Below are positions 1-7,618 of a DNA stretch of 64,000 nt, piece after piece. Positions within the stretch are counted from its first letter, which is position 1; each line of letters starts with the position of its first letter. Origin of the DNA: DATEOR01 sp046733475 (GTDB taxonomy: Bacteria > Actinomycetota > Thermoleophilia > Gaiellales > Gaiellaceae); the NCBI GenBank assembly GCA_046733475.1, contig JBKPPF010000018.1, positions 1 to 64,000 on the forward strand. Reading direction: 5' to 3'. The position numbers and the translations under genes were made by a program. The notes below the pieces were generated by a model, which saw only the letters and a program-made list of their open reading frames with translations, was not told where the DNA came from and made no database searches.

Positions 1-330
1 GCCCATTGCGATCACCCACTTCGGCTCGAGCATCTGGTCGTAGATCTGCCGGAGCGGTGCGGCCATCTTGTGGGAGACGCGCCCCGAGACGATCATCAGG
101 TCGGCCTGGCGCGGCGAGGAGCGGAACACCTCTGCGCCGAACCGCGCGACGTCGTAGCGCGAGCCGACGATCGCGATCATCTCCATCGCGCAGCAGGCGA
201 GCCCGAAGGTGTCCGGCCAGATCGAGTGCCCCTGCGCCCAGGCGACCGCCTTCTCCACGGTGGTGAGCCCGAGCTTGGACTCGAGATCGCCGAGCTCCTG
301 CTCGAAGACGCCCGGCCCCTTCTTGCGCAT
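1..330 (-). CDS. nuoB: NADH-quinone oxidoreductase subunit B (partial, 3' end outside window)
   Basis: The first 110 codons are visible; the gene runs off the window start. NuoB is the peripheral-arm subunit of complex I that carries the terminal cluster N2 and passes electrons to menaquinone. The translation contains the tandem-cysteine motif ACCAMEM, two of the N2 ligands, followed by the GSRYD and RQADL stretches typical of the family; the other ligand cysteines lie beyond the edge. The ATG at 330 has a GGAG about 9 nt upstream. An in-frame TTG overlapping the end of nuoA is a weaker alternative. It follows nuoA in the usual nuo order. Confidence 0.95.
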   Translation of the reverse strand, partial: MRKKGPGVFEQELGDLESKLGLTTVEKAVAWAQGHSIWPDTFGLACCAMEMIAIVGSRYDVARFGAEVFRSSPRQADLMIVSGRVSHKMAAPLRQIYDQMLEPKWVIAMG

Positions 331-380
331 GAGGGTGCGCTCCGAATGGAGCCCGTAGTCGGCGAGGCGCTTCTTCCGTC

Positions 381-758
381 CTACGTCCGCCAATCCAGGG
401 CCCCCTTCTTCCACACGTAGACGTAGGCGACCGCGAGGATCGCGATGAAGAAGCCGAACTCGGCGAGCGCGAAGCTCCCGAGCGCGTCCAGCCAGAGCGC
501 GACGGGGTAGAGGAAGACGATCTCGATGTCGAAGACGATGAAAAGCATCGCCGTCAGGTAGAAGCTGATCGTGAAGCGCTGTTGCTTCGGCGGGCCCACG
601 GAGACGCCCGACTCGAAGGGGATCGTCTGCTGGCGGGCCTTCGTCTTCGGACGGGTCGCAAGGATGAACGAGGCGGCGATCAGCGAGGCCGGGATCGCCA
701 AGGCGAAGAATCCGTAGACGAGGAACGGAAACCAGTCGTCCAGGACGGCCAGCGGCAC
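381..758 (-). CDS. nuoA: NADH-quinone oxidoreductase subunit A
   Basis: A 125-residue membrane subunit of complex I with three predicted helices (about residues 10-33, 64-86 and 95-115). The family motifs FESG and FDIEIVFLYP are present; the acidic residues sit near the quinone channel and proton path. It is the first gene of a nuo operon that continues out of the window into nuoB. The start is GTG, preceded at 6 nt by TAGTAT, so it looks leaderless. Length is normal for NuoA. Confidence 0.96.
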   Translation of the reverse strand: MPLAVLDDWFPFLVYGFFALAIPASLIAASFILATRPKTKARQQTIPFESGVSVGPPKQQRFTISFYLTAMLFIVFDIEIVFLYPVALWLDALGSFALAEFGFFIAILAVAYVYVWKKGALDWRT

Positions 759-891
759 GCCCGCATACTAACCGTCCTCGGGTCCGTGAGGCTTGTCACG
801 AACTGCGCGTTCTTTCCGGCGTTTTCTACGGCTTCCGTGTCACAAGGTCGGGGGGTGTTTGACCGGTTAGGCCGTTGGTACACTGAGACCG

Positions 892-1290
892 ATGGTCACC
901 GTTACCGAGTCTGCGGCCACCAAGATCCGCGCCCTCATGGCCGAAGAGCCCGAGGGCGATGTTTCCGTTCTTCGGATCGCCATCCAGGGCGGCGGGTGCT
1001 CGGGCTTCCAGTACGCCCTCGGCTTCGACCGCGGGCCCCAGGACGGCGACAACGAGATCGAGATGAACGGCGTCCGCGTCGTCATCGACCCGTTCAGTGC
1101 TCCGTATCTCACCGGTGCCGAGATCGACTACGTGGACGCGCTCATGGGCGCCGGCTTCGCGATCAACAATCCGAACGTCGAAGCGGCGTGCGGGTGCGGC
1201 TCGTCCTTCCAGGCGAAGGAAGGCGCGGCTGAGGGCGAGGCCGTGCAGGCGCATGCGGGCGGCGGTTGCGGCTCCGGCTGCTCGCACTAG
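892..1290 (+). CDS. A-type iron-sulfur carrier (IscA/ErpA/HesB family)
   Basis: A 132-residue protein with the three conserved A-type cysteines: C36 in GGGCSGFQYAL, and C100 and C102 in ACGCGSSF. Such proteins deliver [2Fe-2S] or [4Fe-4S] clusters to apo-enzymes. A normal family member ends soon after the CGCG motif; this one has about 25 extra residues ending in GGGCGSGCSH, which adds C126, C130 and H132. The start is an ATG with TACACT 7 nt upstream (leaderless type) and no clear SD. Likely local clients are LipA and complex I, but that is inference. Confidence 0.93.
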   Translation: MVTVTESAATKIRALMAEEPEGDVSVLRIAIQGGGCSGFQYALGFDRGPQDGDNEIEMNGVRVVIDPFSAPYLTGAEIDYVDALMGAGFAINNPNVEAACGCGSSFQAKEGAAEGEAVQAHAGGGCGSGCSH

Positions 1291-1323
1291 CGTTCCCTCG
1301 CCCCGGGTAGCATCGAGCCAGAC

Positions 1324-2331
1324 GTGAGCGAAGGCGTCTGCGACATCACGGTGATCGGTGCGGGCCCGGTAGGGCTTGCCGCCGCGTACTACGCGGGCCA
1401 CCGCGATGCCACCGTCCGCATCGTCGAGAGCCTCGGCCAGCTCGGTGGCCAGGTCGCCGCCGTCTACCCGGAGAAGCACGTCTATGACGTCGCCGGCCAT
1501 CCGAAGATCAAGGGCCAGGACCTCGTCGACCTCTGCGTCGAGCAGGGCCTCCAGTTCGGCGCCGACGTCCACCTCGACGAAGAGGTCGCCGACCTGGCGC
1601 GCCTGTCGCAAAACGGCGAGGAATTGCTCGCGCTGACGACCAAGTCCGGGAAGCAGTTCCCTTCTCGCGCGCTGATCGTCACGGCCGGCCACGGCGCCTT
1701 CGAGCCGAGGAAGCTCGAGCTCGAAGGGATCGATGACTGGGAGGGCCGCGGGCTTCACTACTTCGTCACGCGCAAGGACGTCTTCAAGGGGAAGAACTGC
1801 GTCATCGTCGGCGGCGGCGACTCCGCGCTCGACTGGACACTCGGCTTGCAGGACACGGCCGACCTGCCGATCACGCTCATCCACCGGCGCGAGCGCTTCC
1901 GCGCGCTCGAGACCTCGGTGAACGAGGCGCGGAGACTCGAGGGCCAGGGCAACGTCCGCATTTGCGCGCCGGCCGAGGTGCGCGAGATCCACGGTGATGG
2001 CTCCATCCAGGCGGTGACCGTCGAGGACACCGGGACCGGCGAGACCACCCGGCTTGACTGCGAAGCGCTCATCCTCCTCCTCGGCTTCCACTCCCATCTG
2101 GGCTCGATCGCCGACTGGGGCCTCGATCTCCACGGCAAGCGACAGATCCTCGTGGATCCAATGACCATGGACACGTCCATCGCGGGTGTGTACGCGGCCG
2201 GCGACGTGGCGGGCTACGACGGAAAGATCACGCTCATCTCGATCGGCTTCGGTGAGGCTGCGATTGCGGCCAACAACGCCATCGCCCGCATCCGCGGCGA
2301 AAAGGTTCAGCCCAAGTACTCGACCGATTGA
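1324..2331 (+). CDS. Ferredoxin--NADP(+) reductase, thioredoxin-reductase-like type
   Basis: A 335-residue flavoprotein with an N-terminal FAD dinucleotide-binding site GAGPVG (residues 12-17), an NADP(H)-binding site GGGDSA (163-168) and the C-terminal FAD motif AAGDVAGYDGK. It lacks the CxxC redox pair of true thioredoxin reductases between the two NADP-site halves. That combination and length match the YumC-type ferredoxin-NADP reductases, which move electrons between NADPH and ferredoxin or flavodoxin. The GTG start at 1324 lies 33 nt after the Fe-S carrier gene, so coupling with Fe-S assembly is plausible. Confidence 0.9.
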   Translation: MSEGVCDITVIGAGPVGLAAAYYAGHRDATVRIVESLGQLGGQVAAVYPEKHVYDVAGHPKIKGQDLVDLCVEQGLQFGADVHLDEEVADLARLSQNGEELLALTTKSGKQFPSRALIVTAGHGAFEPRKLELEGIDDWEGRGLHYFVTRKDVFKGKNCVIVGGGDSALDWTLGLQDTADLPITLIHRRERFRALETSVNEARRLEGQGNVRICAPAEVREIHGDGSIQAVTVEDTGTGETTRLDCEALILLLGFHSHLGSIADWGLDLHGKRQILVDPMTMDTSIAGVYAAGDVAGYDGKITLISIGFGEAAIAANNAIARIRGEKVQPKYSTD

Positions 2332-2387
2332 GCCGGACTCCCCGTTAGGGGGAGAACCGGCCGGCCGCGACAGCCGAAGAAGACTCT

Positions 2388-2594
2388 GTGAGCGAGAAGC
2401 ACGCTGTCGAGTGCCTCCGTTGCGGCACGTTCCGAACCGCCCAGCGCGAGCGCACGCATCGCCTCGATCCCGGCGAGTGCGCCAAGTGCGGCTATCTGGG
2501 CTGGGCGCTCGTCGCCGATCTCTCCGAGCCGGTGCGAAAGACGCTTCGCGAACGCCCGCCGGAGCTGCGCTTCCGCCGACTGCGCGCCGTCTAG
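2388..2594 (+). CDS. Small zinc-ribbon protein
   Basis: A 68-residue protein with two CxxC knuckles, ECLRCGTF and GECAKCGYLGW, about 22 residues apart. This is the layout of a single structural zinc ribbon. The C-terminal half is basic (RERPPELRFRRLRAV), which could contact nucleic acid. The start is GTG at 2388. It sits between the ferredoxin reductase and fumC on the same strand. No specific function can be assigned. Confidence 0.7.
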   Translation: MSEKHAVECLRCGTFRTAQRERTHRLDPGECAKCGYLGWALVADLSEPVRKTLRERPPELRFRRLRAV

Positions 2595-2604
2595 ACTCCA
2601 GGGC

Positions 2605-3930
2605 GTGGCCACCACGCCGAAGGAGCTCTGGGGCACGGAAACCCGCAAGGCAGTCGAGAACTTCCCCGTCTCCGGCGAGCCCATCCCGGTCTCGGTGGCG
2701 CGTTGGCTCGGTCGCATTAAGGCCGCTTCCGCGCGCGTGAACGCCGACCTCGGCCTCCTCGACAGGGAGAAGGCCGACAGGATCGCAGCCGCGGGCGACC
2801 GCATCGCGAACGGCGAGTTCGACGACCAGTTCCCGATCGATGTCTTCCAGACCGGGTCGGGCACGTCGTCGAACATGAACGCGAACGAGGTCATCGCGGC
2901 GCTCGCCGGCGAGGACGTGCATGCAAACGACGACGTGAACATGGGCCAGTCCTCGAACGACGTATTCCCGTCGGCCGTGCATCTCGCAGCGCTCGACGAG
3001 CTCGTGAACGGGCTACTGCCGGCGCTGAACCAGCTGGCCGAGTCGCTCGAGGCCAAGGCCAAGGAGTTCGACGACGTCGTCAAGTCGGGCCGGACGCACC
3101 TGATGGACGCCGTGCCCGTCACGCTCGGGCAGGAGTTCGGCGGCTACGGGGCCCAGGTCCGCCAGGGAATCGCGCGGATCGAGGCGGCCCTCGGCCGAGT
3201 CGGCCAGATCCCGCTCGGCGGGACCGCGACAGGGACGGGTCTGAACACGCATCCCGAGTTCGCGGAGCGCGTGCGGGCGATCCTCGGCGAGCAGGCGGGC
3301 CTCGGGATCTCCGCCCCGGCCGACCCCTTCGAGGCGCAGGCCGCACGTGATGCGCTCGTCGAGGCCTCGGGTGTGCTCAAGACCATTGCGGTCTCCCTCA
3401 CCAAGATCGCGAACGACCTCCGGCTCATGGGCTCGGGCCCGCGCGCCGGCCTGGCGGAGATCGCGCTGCCGGAGCTCCAGAAGGGCAGCTCGATCATGCC
3501 GGGGAAGGTGAATCCGGTGATCCCCGAAGTCGTGACGCAGGTCTCCGCGCAGGTGATCGGGAACGACGCCGCCATCACCGTCGGGGGAATGCAGGGGCAC
3601 TTCGAGCTGAACGTCTTCGTCCCGCTACTCGCCCGCAACCTGCTTCAGTCGATTCGCCTTCTGACGAGCGCCTCACGGCTCTTCGCGGAGAAGTGCGTGC
3701 AAGGCATCGAGGCGAACCGGGAGACGTGCGAGCGCTATGCCGAACTCACCCTCTCCGCTGCAACTGCACTAAATCCTTACATCGGCTACGACAAAGCCGG
3801 GGAGATCGTCAAGGAGGCGGCGGCCTCCGGGCGCTCTCTGCGTGAGGTGGCCAGGGATGCGGGTGTCGAGGAGGGCGTGCTGGACAAAGCGCTCGACTAC
3901 CGCGCGATGGCAAAGCCGCGCAACGCCTAG
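2605..3930 (+). CDS. fumC: Class II fumarate hydratase
   Basis: A 441-residue member of the fumarase/aspartase superfamily, converting fumarate to malate in the TCA cycle. The superfamily signature GSSIMPGKVNP is present with its flexible catalytic-serine loop. TGSGTSSNMNANEV favours fumarase over aspartase, which usually has a GAGTSTNMN version. The N-terminus is slightly shorter than the roughly 460 residues of E. coli FumC. The GTG start at 2605 is preceded at 7 nt by TAGACT, inside the end of the upstream zinc-ribbon gene. Confidence 0.95.
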   Translation: MATTPKELWGTETRKAVENFPVSGEPIPVSVARWLGRIKAASARVNADLGLLDREKADRIAAAGDRIANGEFDDQFPIDVFQTGSGTSSNMNANEVIAALAGEDVHANDDVNMGQSSNDVFPSAVHLAALDELVNGLLPALNQLAESLEAKAKEFDDVVKSGRTHLMDAVPVTLGQEFGGYGAQVRQGIARIEAALGRVGQIPLGGTATGTGLNTHPEFAERVRAILGEQAGLGISAPADPFEAQAARDALVEASGVLKTIAVSLTKIANDLRLMGSGPRAGLAEIALPELQKGSSIMPGKVNPVIPEVVTQVSAQVIGNDAAITVGGMQGHFELNVFVPLLARNLLQSIRLLTSASRLFAEKCVQGIEANRETCERYAELTLSAATALNPYIGYDKAGEIVKEAAASGRSLREVARDAGVEEGVLDKALDYRAMAKPRNA

Positions 3931-3978
3931 GAGAACCACCTGGGTGGTTCGCTATGCGATCGAATAAGTCTGCGCTAC

Positions 3979-4069
3979 CTTGCGCGCGCTCCGTGGAGGT
4001 GAACAACCGCTAGACGCGAGCACGCAAGCGGGAAACGAGAGAAGGCCGCCTCCGGGCGGCCTTCTCTTC
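3979..4069 (+). ncRNA. Candidate structured RNA with terminator-like hairpin
   Basis: The 179-bp gap after fumC folds well on paper. CTTGCG (3979-3984) and GCTC (3988-3991) pair with GAGC (4018-4021) and CGCAAG (4023-4028), closing a 26-nt loop. Directly downstream is a perfect 12-bp hairpin with a TCCG tetraloop (4039-4066). The loop also holds a possible six-codon reading frame (GTG 3993 to TAG 4013). It may be a small RNA, the leader of the next gene, or the fumC 3' UTR. No match to a known riboswitch class was recognised. Confidence 0.3.
4039..4069 (+). terminator. Intrinsic-type terminator hairpin
   Basis: Arms 4039-4050 and 4055-4066 are perfect reverse complements (12 bp), loop TCCG, followed by the short pyrimidine run TTC. 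It lies between fumC and the hypothetical gene at 4110. The hairpin is strong but the T-tract is poor, as is usual in high-GC actinobacteria. Confidence 0.6.
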
Positions 4070-4109
4070 GGGGGAGGAGAGTCGCGCGAGCAGCAGAAAA
4101 CGTGCTGGC

Positions 4110-4457
4110 GTGACGACTGTTACGAGACCGCTCGTGCTCGCGGCGCTGGTTCTGGCCGGGTTCGTCTTCCTTTATCCGCAGGTGCGCGACCGCCTGCCCG
4201 CGACGCTGCGCTACGAGCGCTCATCGGCGACGCAGAGCTCGTCGCAGCTTTCCCCGTCCGAGTTCGACCAGATCGACTCCTACTTCACGCCCGACCGCCT
4301 CGGTAGCTTCGCCGGCGAGCCCGCGACGAAGACCGACGCGTCGGTGGAGGGGGTCGATCTCGAGTGCTGGTACTACGGCGTCGCGGGAGCGCGGGGCGCG
4401 TACCAGATCTGCTTCGAGAACGGAAAGCTCAGCACCAAGGCCCGCTTCGGTCAGTAG
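4110..4457 (+). CDS. Hypothetical membrane-anchored protein
   Basis: A 115-residue protein with one N-terminal hydrophobic segment (about residues 7-22) and no lipobox, so it is probably a signal-anchored extracytoplasmic protein. The remainder is soluble and contains two cysteines (ECWYYG and QICFENG) that could form a disulfide. No family was recognised. The GTG start is chosen because it gives the basic-free n-region followed by the helix. Its stop overlaps the lipA stop tail-to-tail by 7 bp, so no terminator separates the two. Confidence 0.6.
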   Translation: MTTVTRPLVLAALVLAGFVFLYPQVRDRLPATLRYERSSATQSSSQLSPSEFDQIDSYFTPDRLGSFAGEPATKTDASVEGVDLECWYYGVAGARGAYQICFENGKLSTKARFGQ

Positions 4458-5371
4458 GCGACGGCGCCTCGGCCAGTCTCGGCCGCGTGGCGCTGCTCGT
4501 CCGCCCGGTAGGACGAGCGCACGAGTGGGCCCGAGAACACCGAACCGAACCCGAGCTCTTCGCCCTGCTCGCGGAACCAGCGGAACTCGTCCGGGTGCAC
4601 CCAGCGGTCGATCTGCGCGTGCTTGGACGACGGCTGCAGGTACTGCCCGATCGTGACGACGTCCACGCCTTGCTCGCGGAGGTCGCGCATGGTCTCGACG
4701 ACCTCGTCGTTTGTCTCGCCGAGGCCGACGATGATCCCCGACTTGGTCAGCACCGGATATTCGGCGATCTCCTTCGCGCGGGCGAGGAGCCAGAGCGCCT
4801 TGTCGTACGAGGCCCTCGCGCCGCGCATGCGCCGATGCAGGCGCCGCACTGTCTCGATGTTGTGGTTGAAGACCTCGGGCCGGGCGGCGAGCAGCGTGCG
4901 CAGCGCCTCCTCCTCGACCCCGAGGAAGTCGGGCGTGAGCACCTCGACGGAAGCCTCCGGCACCTTGTTCTTGAGCGCGCGGATCGTCGCCGCGTAGTGC
5001 CCGGCGCCCCGGTCCGGAACGTCGTCCCGGTCGACGGAGGTGACGACCACGTGCTTGAGGCCCATCTGCGCGGCGGTCTGGGCAAGACGTAGCGGCTCGA
5101 GCGGATCCGGGGGATGCTCCGGCTTCCCCGAGTTGACGTAGCAGTAGCGGCAAGCGCGGGTGCACGTGTCGCCGAGGATCTGGAAGGTCGCCGTCCCGCG
5201 GCCCCAGCACTCGGAGATGTTCGGGCAGCGGGCCTCTTCGCAGATCGTGTGCAGGCTCTGTCCGTGGATGAGCTCTCGCACCTCGAAGTAGCGTGAGTCC
5301 GCGCTCGGTGCGCGCACCTTCATCCAGTCGGGCCGGCGCGGCCTCTGTGCGACGGGCAGGGAACGCTCCAT
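4451..5371 (-). CDS. lipA: Lipoyl synthase
   Basis: A 306-residue radical-SAM enzyme that inserts two sulfurs into octanoyl groups on E2 and GcvH proteins. The auxiliary-cluster cysteines C44, C49 and C55 (CEEARCPNISEC) and the radical-SAM motif C70-x3-C74-x2-C77 (CTRACRYC) are present, and the C-terminal RSSYRA holds the serine ligand of the auxiliary cluster. The ATG at 5371 has TAGACT 7 nt upstream and is favoured over the much longer upstream open frame. lipB is 1.5 kb away and two lipoylated E2 proteins are encoded within 41 kb. Confidence 0.97.
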   Translation of the reverse strand: MERSLPVAQRPRRPDWMKVRAPSADSRYFEVRELIHGQSLHTICEEARCPNISECWGRGTATFQILGDTCTRACRYCYVNSGKPEHPPDPLEPLRLAQTAAQMGLKHVVVTSVDRDDVPDRGAGHYAATIRALKNKVPEASVEVLTPDFLGVEEEALRTLLAARPEVFNHNIETVRRLHRRMRGARASYDKALWLLARAKEIAEYPVLTKSGIIVGLGETNDEVVETMRDLREQGVDVVTIGQYLQPSSKHAQIDRWVHPDEFRWFREQGEELGFGSVFSGPLVRSSYRADEQRHAAETGRGAVAY

Positions 5372-5377
5372 CTCTCT

Positions 5378-5384
5378 TAGTCTA
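5378..5384. promoter_or_regulatory. Overlapping divergent -10 elements (lipA / cupin)
   Basis: The heptamer TAGTCTA reads TAGTCT towards the cupin gene (5378-5383, 7 nt before ATG 5391) and TAGACT towards lipA (5384-5379, 7 nt before ATG 5371). Only 19 bp separate the two start codons. Both genes would therefore be leaderless and share one melted region. Confidence 0.55.
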
Positions 5385-5390
5385 TGGACG

Positions 5391-5927
5391 ATGGTGCCCG
5401 AAGCCCCGCTCGAGGACACCGGCGAAGGAGCCTTCCCCACCGGTGAGGGCTGGTTCGTCCTGAACACGAAAGACGCGCGCTGGCGCGACGACGGCCCGCT
5501 CGGCAAGCTCACGTTCTTCGAGGGCAGCGGGGAGTTCTGGGAGATCGGCGTCAACGTGGGCGTGCTCGAGCCCGGGCATCCCATGGCGATGTACCACTTC
5601 GAGAATGACCAGGAAGACTTCCTCGTCCTGTCCGGCGAGGCGATCCTCATCGTCGAAGGCGAGGAGCGCCCGCTCCATGCGTGGGACTTCGTCCACTGCC
5701 CGCCCGGGACGGACCACATCATCGTCGGCGCCGGCACAGGACCCTGTGTCGTCGTCTCCGCCGGCTCGAGGGTCAACGCGGAGCGAGACTGGGGCGGCTA
5801 CACCGTCGACGAGACCGCGCTCCGGCACGGGGCGGGTGTCGAGACAGCCACGAAGGATCCCAAGGAGGCGTATGCGCCTTTCCCGAAGCGGCGCTTCACC
5901 CGCTACCAGAAGGGCTGGCTGCCGTGA
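5391..5927 (+). CDS. Cupin-domain protein, first of a tandem pair
   Basis: A 178-residue small beta-barrel protein. The cupin core spans about residues 50-125, with MYHFENDQEDFLVLSGE as motif 1 and HCPPGTDH as motif 2; histidines and glutamate are candidates for metal binding. The flanks WFVLN and DPKEAYAPF are shared with the next gene, so the two arose by duplication. The substrate is unknown. The ATG at 5391 lies 19 bp from divergent lipA and has TAGTCT 7 nt before it. Confidence 0.82.
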   Translation: MVPEAPLEDTGEGAFPTGEGWFVLNTKDARWRDDGPLGKLTFFEGSGEFWEIGVNVGVLEPGHPMAMYHFENDQEDFLVLSGEAILIVEGEERPLHAWDFVHCPPGTDHIIVGAGTGPCVVVSAGSRVNAERDWGGYTVDETALRHGAGVETATKDPKEAYAPFPKRRFTRYQKGWLP

Positions 5928-6466
5928 CCGGGGTTCCCGAGGCGCCGCTCGACCGCACGGAGAACGGATTGCAGGCGGCCGGCGACGGCTGGTTCGTCGT
6001 CAATGCCCGCGACGCTGTCTGGGGCGAATCCAACGAGATGGGCGTCTTCACGCGGCTCGGCGAGGGCCCGGACGCCCGTTTCGCGCAGCTCGGCTTCAAC
6101 ATCGGCGTCCTCTGGCCCGGCCAGCCGGCCTGCATGTACCACCGCGAGGCGAACCAGGAGGGGTTCCTCATCGTCGCCGGCGAGTGCACTCTCTTCGTCG
6201 AAGGCGAGGAGCGGCACATGAAGCAGTGGGATTACTTCCACTGCCCCGCGAACACGGATCACGTCATGGTTGCGAGCGGGACCGAGCCATGCGTCGCGGT
6301 CGCTATCGGGTCGCGGGCGAGTCGGGATATCGTCTACCCCGAGCTCGAGGCAGCCCGCCGCCACGGCGGGGCCGTGGAGAAGGAGACAACGGATCCGAAG
6401 GAGGCGTATGCGGGGATGGAAGTCCGCGACGCACCGTACAAGGAGGGCTGGCTCCCGGATCTCTGA
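5924..6466 (+). CDS. Cupin-domain protein, second of a tandem pair
   Basis: A 180-residue paralogue of the preceding cupin: VPEAPLDRTENG, GWFVVNARDA, MYHREANQEGFLIVAGE and HCPANTDHVMVASG correspond position by position, and the tail DPKEAYAGMEV...EGWLPDL matches too. The GTG start overlaps the stop of the first cupin as GTGA (5924-5927), which implies translational coupling. The pair may act as a heteromer. No catalytic role is evident beyond a likely metal site. Confidence 0.82.
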   Translation: MTGVPEAPLDRTENGLQAAGDGWFVVNARDAVWGESNEMGVFTRLGEGPDARFAQLGFNIGVLWPGQPACMYHREANQEGFLIVAGECTLFVEGEERHMKQWDYFHCPANTDHVMVASGTEPCVAVAIGSRASRDIVYPELEAARRHGGAVEKETTDPKEAYAGMEVRDAPYKEGWLPDL

Positions 6467-6477
6467 ACCCTGAGAGT

Positions 6478-6499
6478 CAAGTAACAGACTGTTACTTGG
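6478..6499. promoter_or_regulatory. Palindromic operator-like site, upstream copy
   Basis: A perfect palindrome centred on 6488: AAGTAACAG and CTGTTACTT are reverse complements around a single A. It lies 44 bp before the small HTH-like gene. The 20 bp from 6480 recur at 6864 with one change. Confidence 0.5.
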
Positions 6500-6542
6500 T
6501 CTCTTTCGTTTTCATTTCGCGCGCCACGCGCGCTGTCGGAGG

Positions 6543-6845
6543 GTGCACCCTTCGGACGTGCTCCGGTTTGCTCCCCGGCTCGACTCGCGCCTCGTCGCGG
6601 CTGCGGAGCGCCTCGACAACCCGACCACGCCAATCGCTGAGACCAACCGGCGCGTGGGGGCAGTCGCGGTCGAGCTCGGGCTCTTCAGGCCGAGCTACGA
6701 GCAGGTGCGCAGCATCGTCACACGGGCGAGGCGCCGTGGCCGGCACCCTTCCACAGGAGACGTCTTGTTAGACATCGCCTTCCGTACGAGGCCTCCAACC
6801 GCACTCGTCGACCATCTGGTCGGGACGCTTCCTCCGGATCGCTGA
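6543..6845 (+). CDS. Small HTH-like protein flanked by palindromes
   Basis: A 100-residue basic protein. Residues about 28-66 (PIAETNRRVGAVAVELG, then PSYEQVRSIVTRARR) look like a helix-turn-helix followed by a basic helix, but no family was recognised. The start is uncertain: GTG at 6543 sits almost on a GGAGG, and GTG at 6558 is an alternative. The gene is bracketed by two nearly identical 20-bp palindromic sites, so self-regulation is the simplest idea. It faces lipB tail-to-tail. Confidence 0.5.
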   Translation: MHPSDVLRFAPRLDSRLVAAAERLDNPTTPIAETNRRVGAVAVELGLFRPSYEQVRSIVTRARRRGRHPSTGDVLLDIAFRTRPPTALVDHLVGTLPPDR

Positions 6846-6863
6846 GCGGCTCTGAGGATACTT

Positions 6864-6883
6864 AGTAACAGACTGTCACTTGG
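6864..6883. promoter_or_regulatory. Palindromic operator-like site, downstream copy
   Basis: AGTAACAGACTGTCACTTGG matches the upstream copy (6480-6499) at 19 of 20 positions and in the same orientation. It lies just after the stop of the HTH-like gene, between it and the end of lipB. Confidence 0.4.
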
Positions 6884-6909
6884 AGAGTCTCGACACCGGT
6901 GCGAGACGG

Positions 6910-7617
6910 CTACCGGGTCGAAATCGTGGCATGGACGGGCTGGGGCCAGAGGCCCGCCCCGTCTTCCGCGGGTAGCTCCGACAGCTCGAGATCGAAGACC
7001 TCCACGAGGGCAGCCGCCGCGTGCGGCCGCACCTCGTCCACAGTCACCTCGCGACCGAGCTCGCGGGCAAGCGTGGTGAAGGCCGCGTCCTCGAGCCCGC
7101 ACGCGGTGATCCAGTCGGTGAAGGGAGCGGGGTCGAGGTCGACGTTCAAGGCATAGCCGTGTGTGGTCACCCAGCGTGAGATGTGGACCCCGATCGAGCA
7201 GAGCTTCCGGGGCGGGCGCTCCAGCCAAACGCCGGTCAGGCCTTCGATCCGCGTCGCCTCGACGTCGAAGGCCGCGGCGGTCCGGATGACGGATTCCTCC
7301 AGGTCGCGGCAGTAGCGCTTGACGTCGCGCCCGTGGCGGTTGAGGTCGAGGATCGGGTAGCAGACGAGCTGGCCGGGCCCGTGGAAGGTCGACTTGCCGC
7401 CGCGATCGGTCTCGACGACGTCCACCTCGGCCCCTTCGGGAACGTGCAGTTCGTCCTCGTCGGTGCGCCGGCCGAGCGTGACCACGGGCGGGTGCTCGAG
7501 CATGATCACGGTATCCGGGATCGCGCCCTGCGAGACGGCAGCGGCGATGGAGCGCTGCAGATCCCATGCCTCCCGGTAGGGCGTCAGGCCGAGGTTCAGC
7601 AGGTAGCCCGGCGACAC
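6910..7617 (-). CDS. lipB: Lipoyl(octanoyl) transferase
   Basis: A 235-residue enzyme moving octanoyl groups from acyl carrier protein to lipoyl domains. The family motifs DRGGKSTFHGPGQLVCYP (residues 71-88), catalytic K138 (RKLCSIGV) and catalytic C173 (TACGLEDAAF) are present. Its GTG start lies 1 bp after the stop of the E2 gene, so it is the last gene of the E1alpha-E1beta-E2-lipB operon and supplies the modification its neighbour needs. Confidence 0.96.
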   Translation of the reverse strand: MSPGYLLNLGLTPYREAWDLQRSIAAAVSQGAIPDTVIMLEHPPVVTLGRRTDEDELHVPEGAEVDVVETDRGGKSTFHGPGQLVCYPILDLNRHGRDVKRYCRDLEESVIRTAAAFDVEATRIEGLTGVWLERPPRKLCSIGVHISRWVTTHGYALNVDLDPAPFTDWITACGLEDAAFTTLARELGREVTVDEVRPHAAAALVEVFDLELSELPAEDGAGLWPQPVHATISTR

Positions 7618-7618
7618 G

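Noticed and set aside
826..2982. A 718-codon open frame on the minus strand
   Set aside because: It runs antisense through the Fe-S carrier, ferredoxin reductase, zinc-ribbon and fumC genes, all with clear family motifs. Its own product is low-complexity Arg/Asp/Val sequence typical of GC-rich shadows.
4110..4130. ACTGTTAC at the start of the 4110 gene as a third copy of the 6478 palindrome
   Set aside because: Only one half-site matches and it lies inside coding sequence; chance occurrence is likely.
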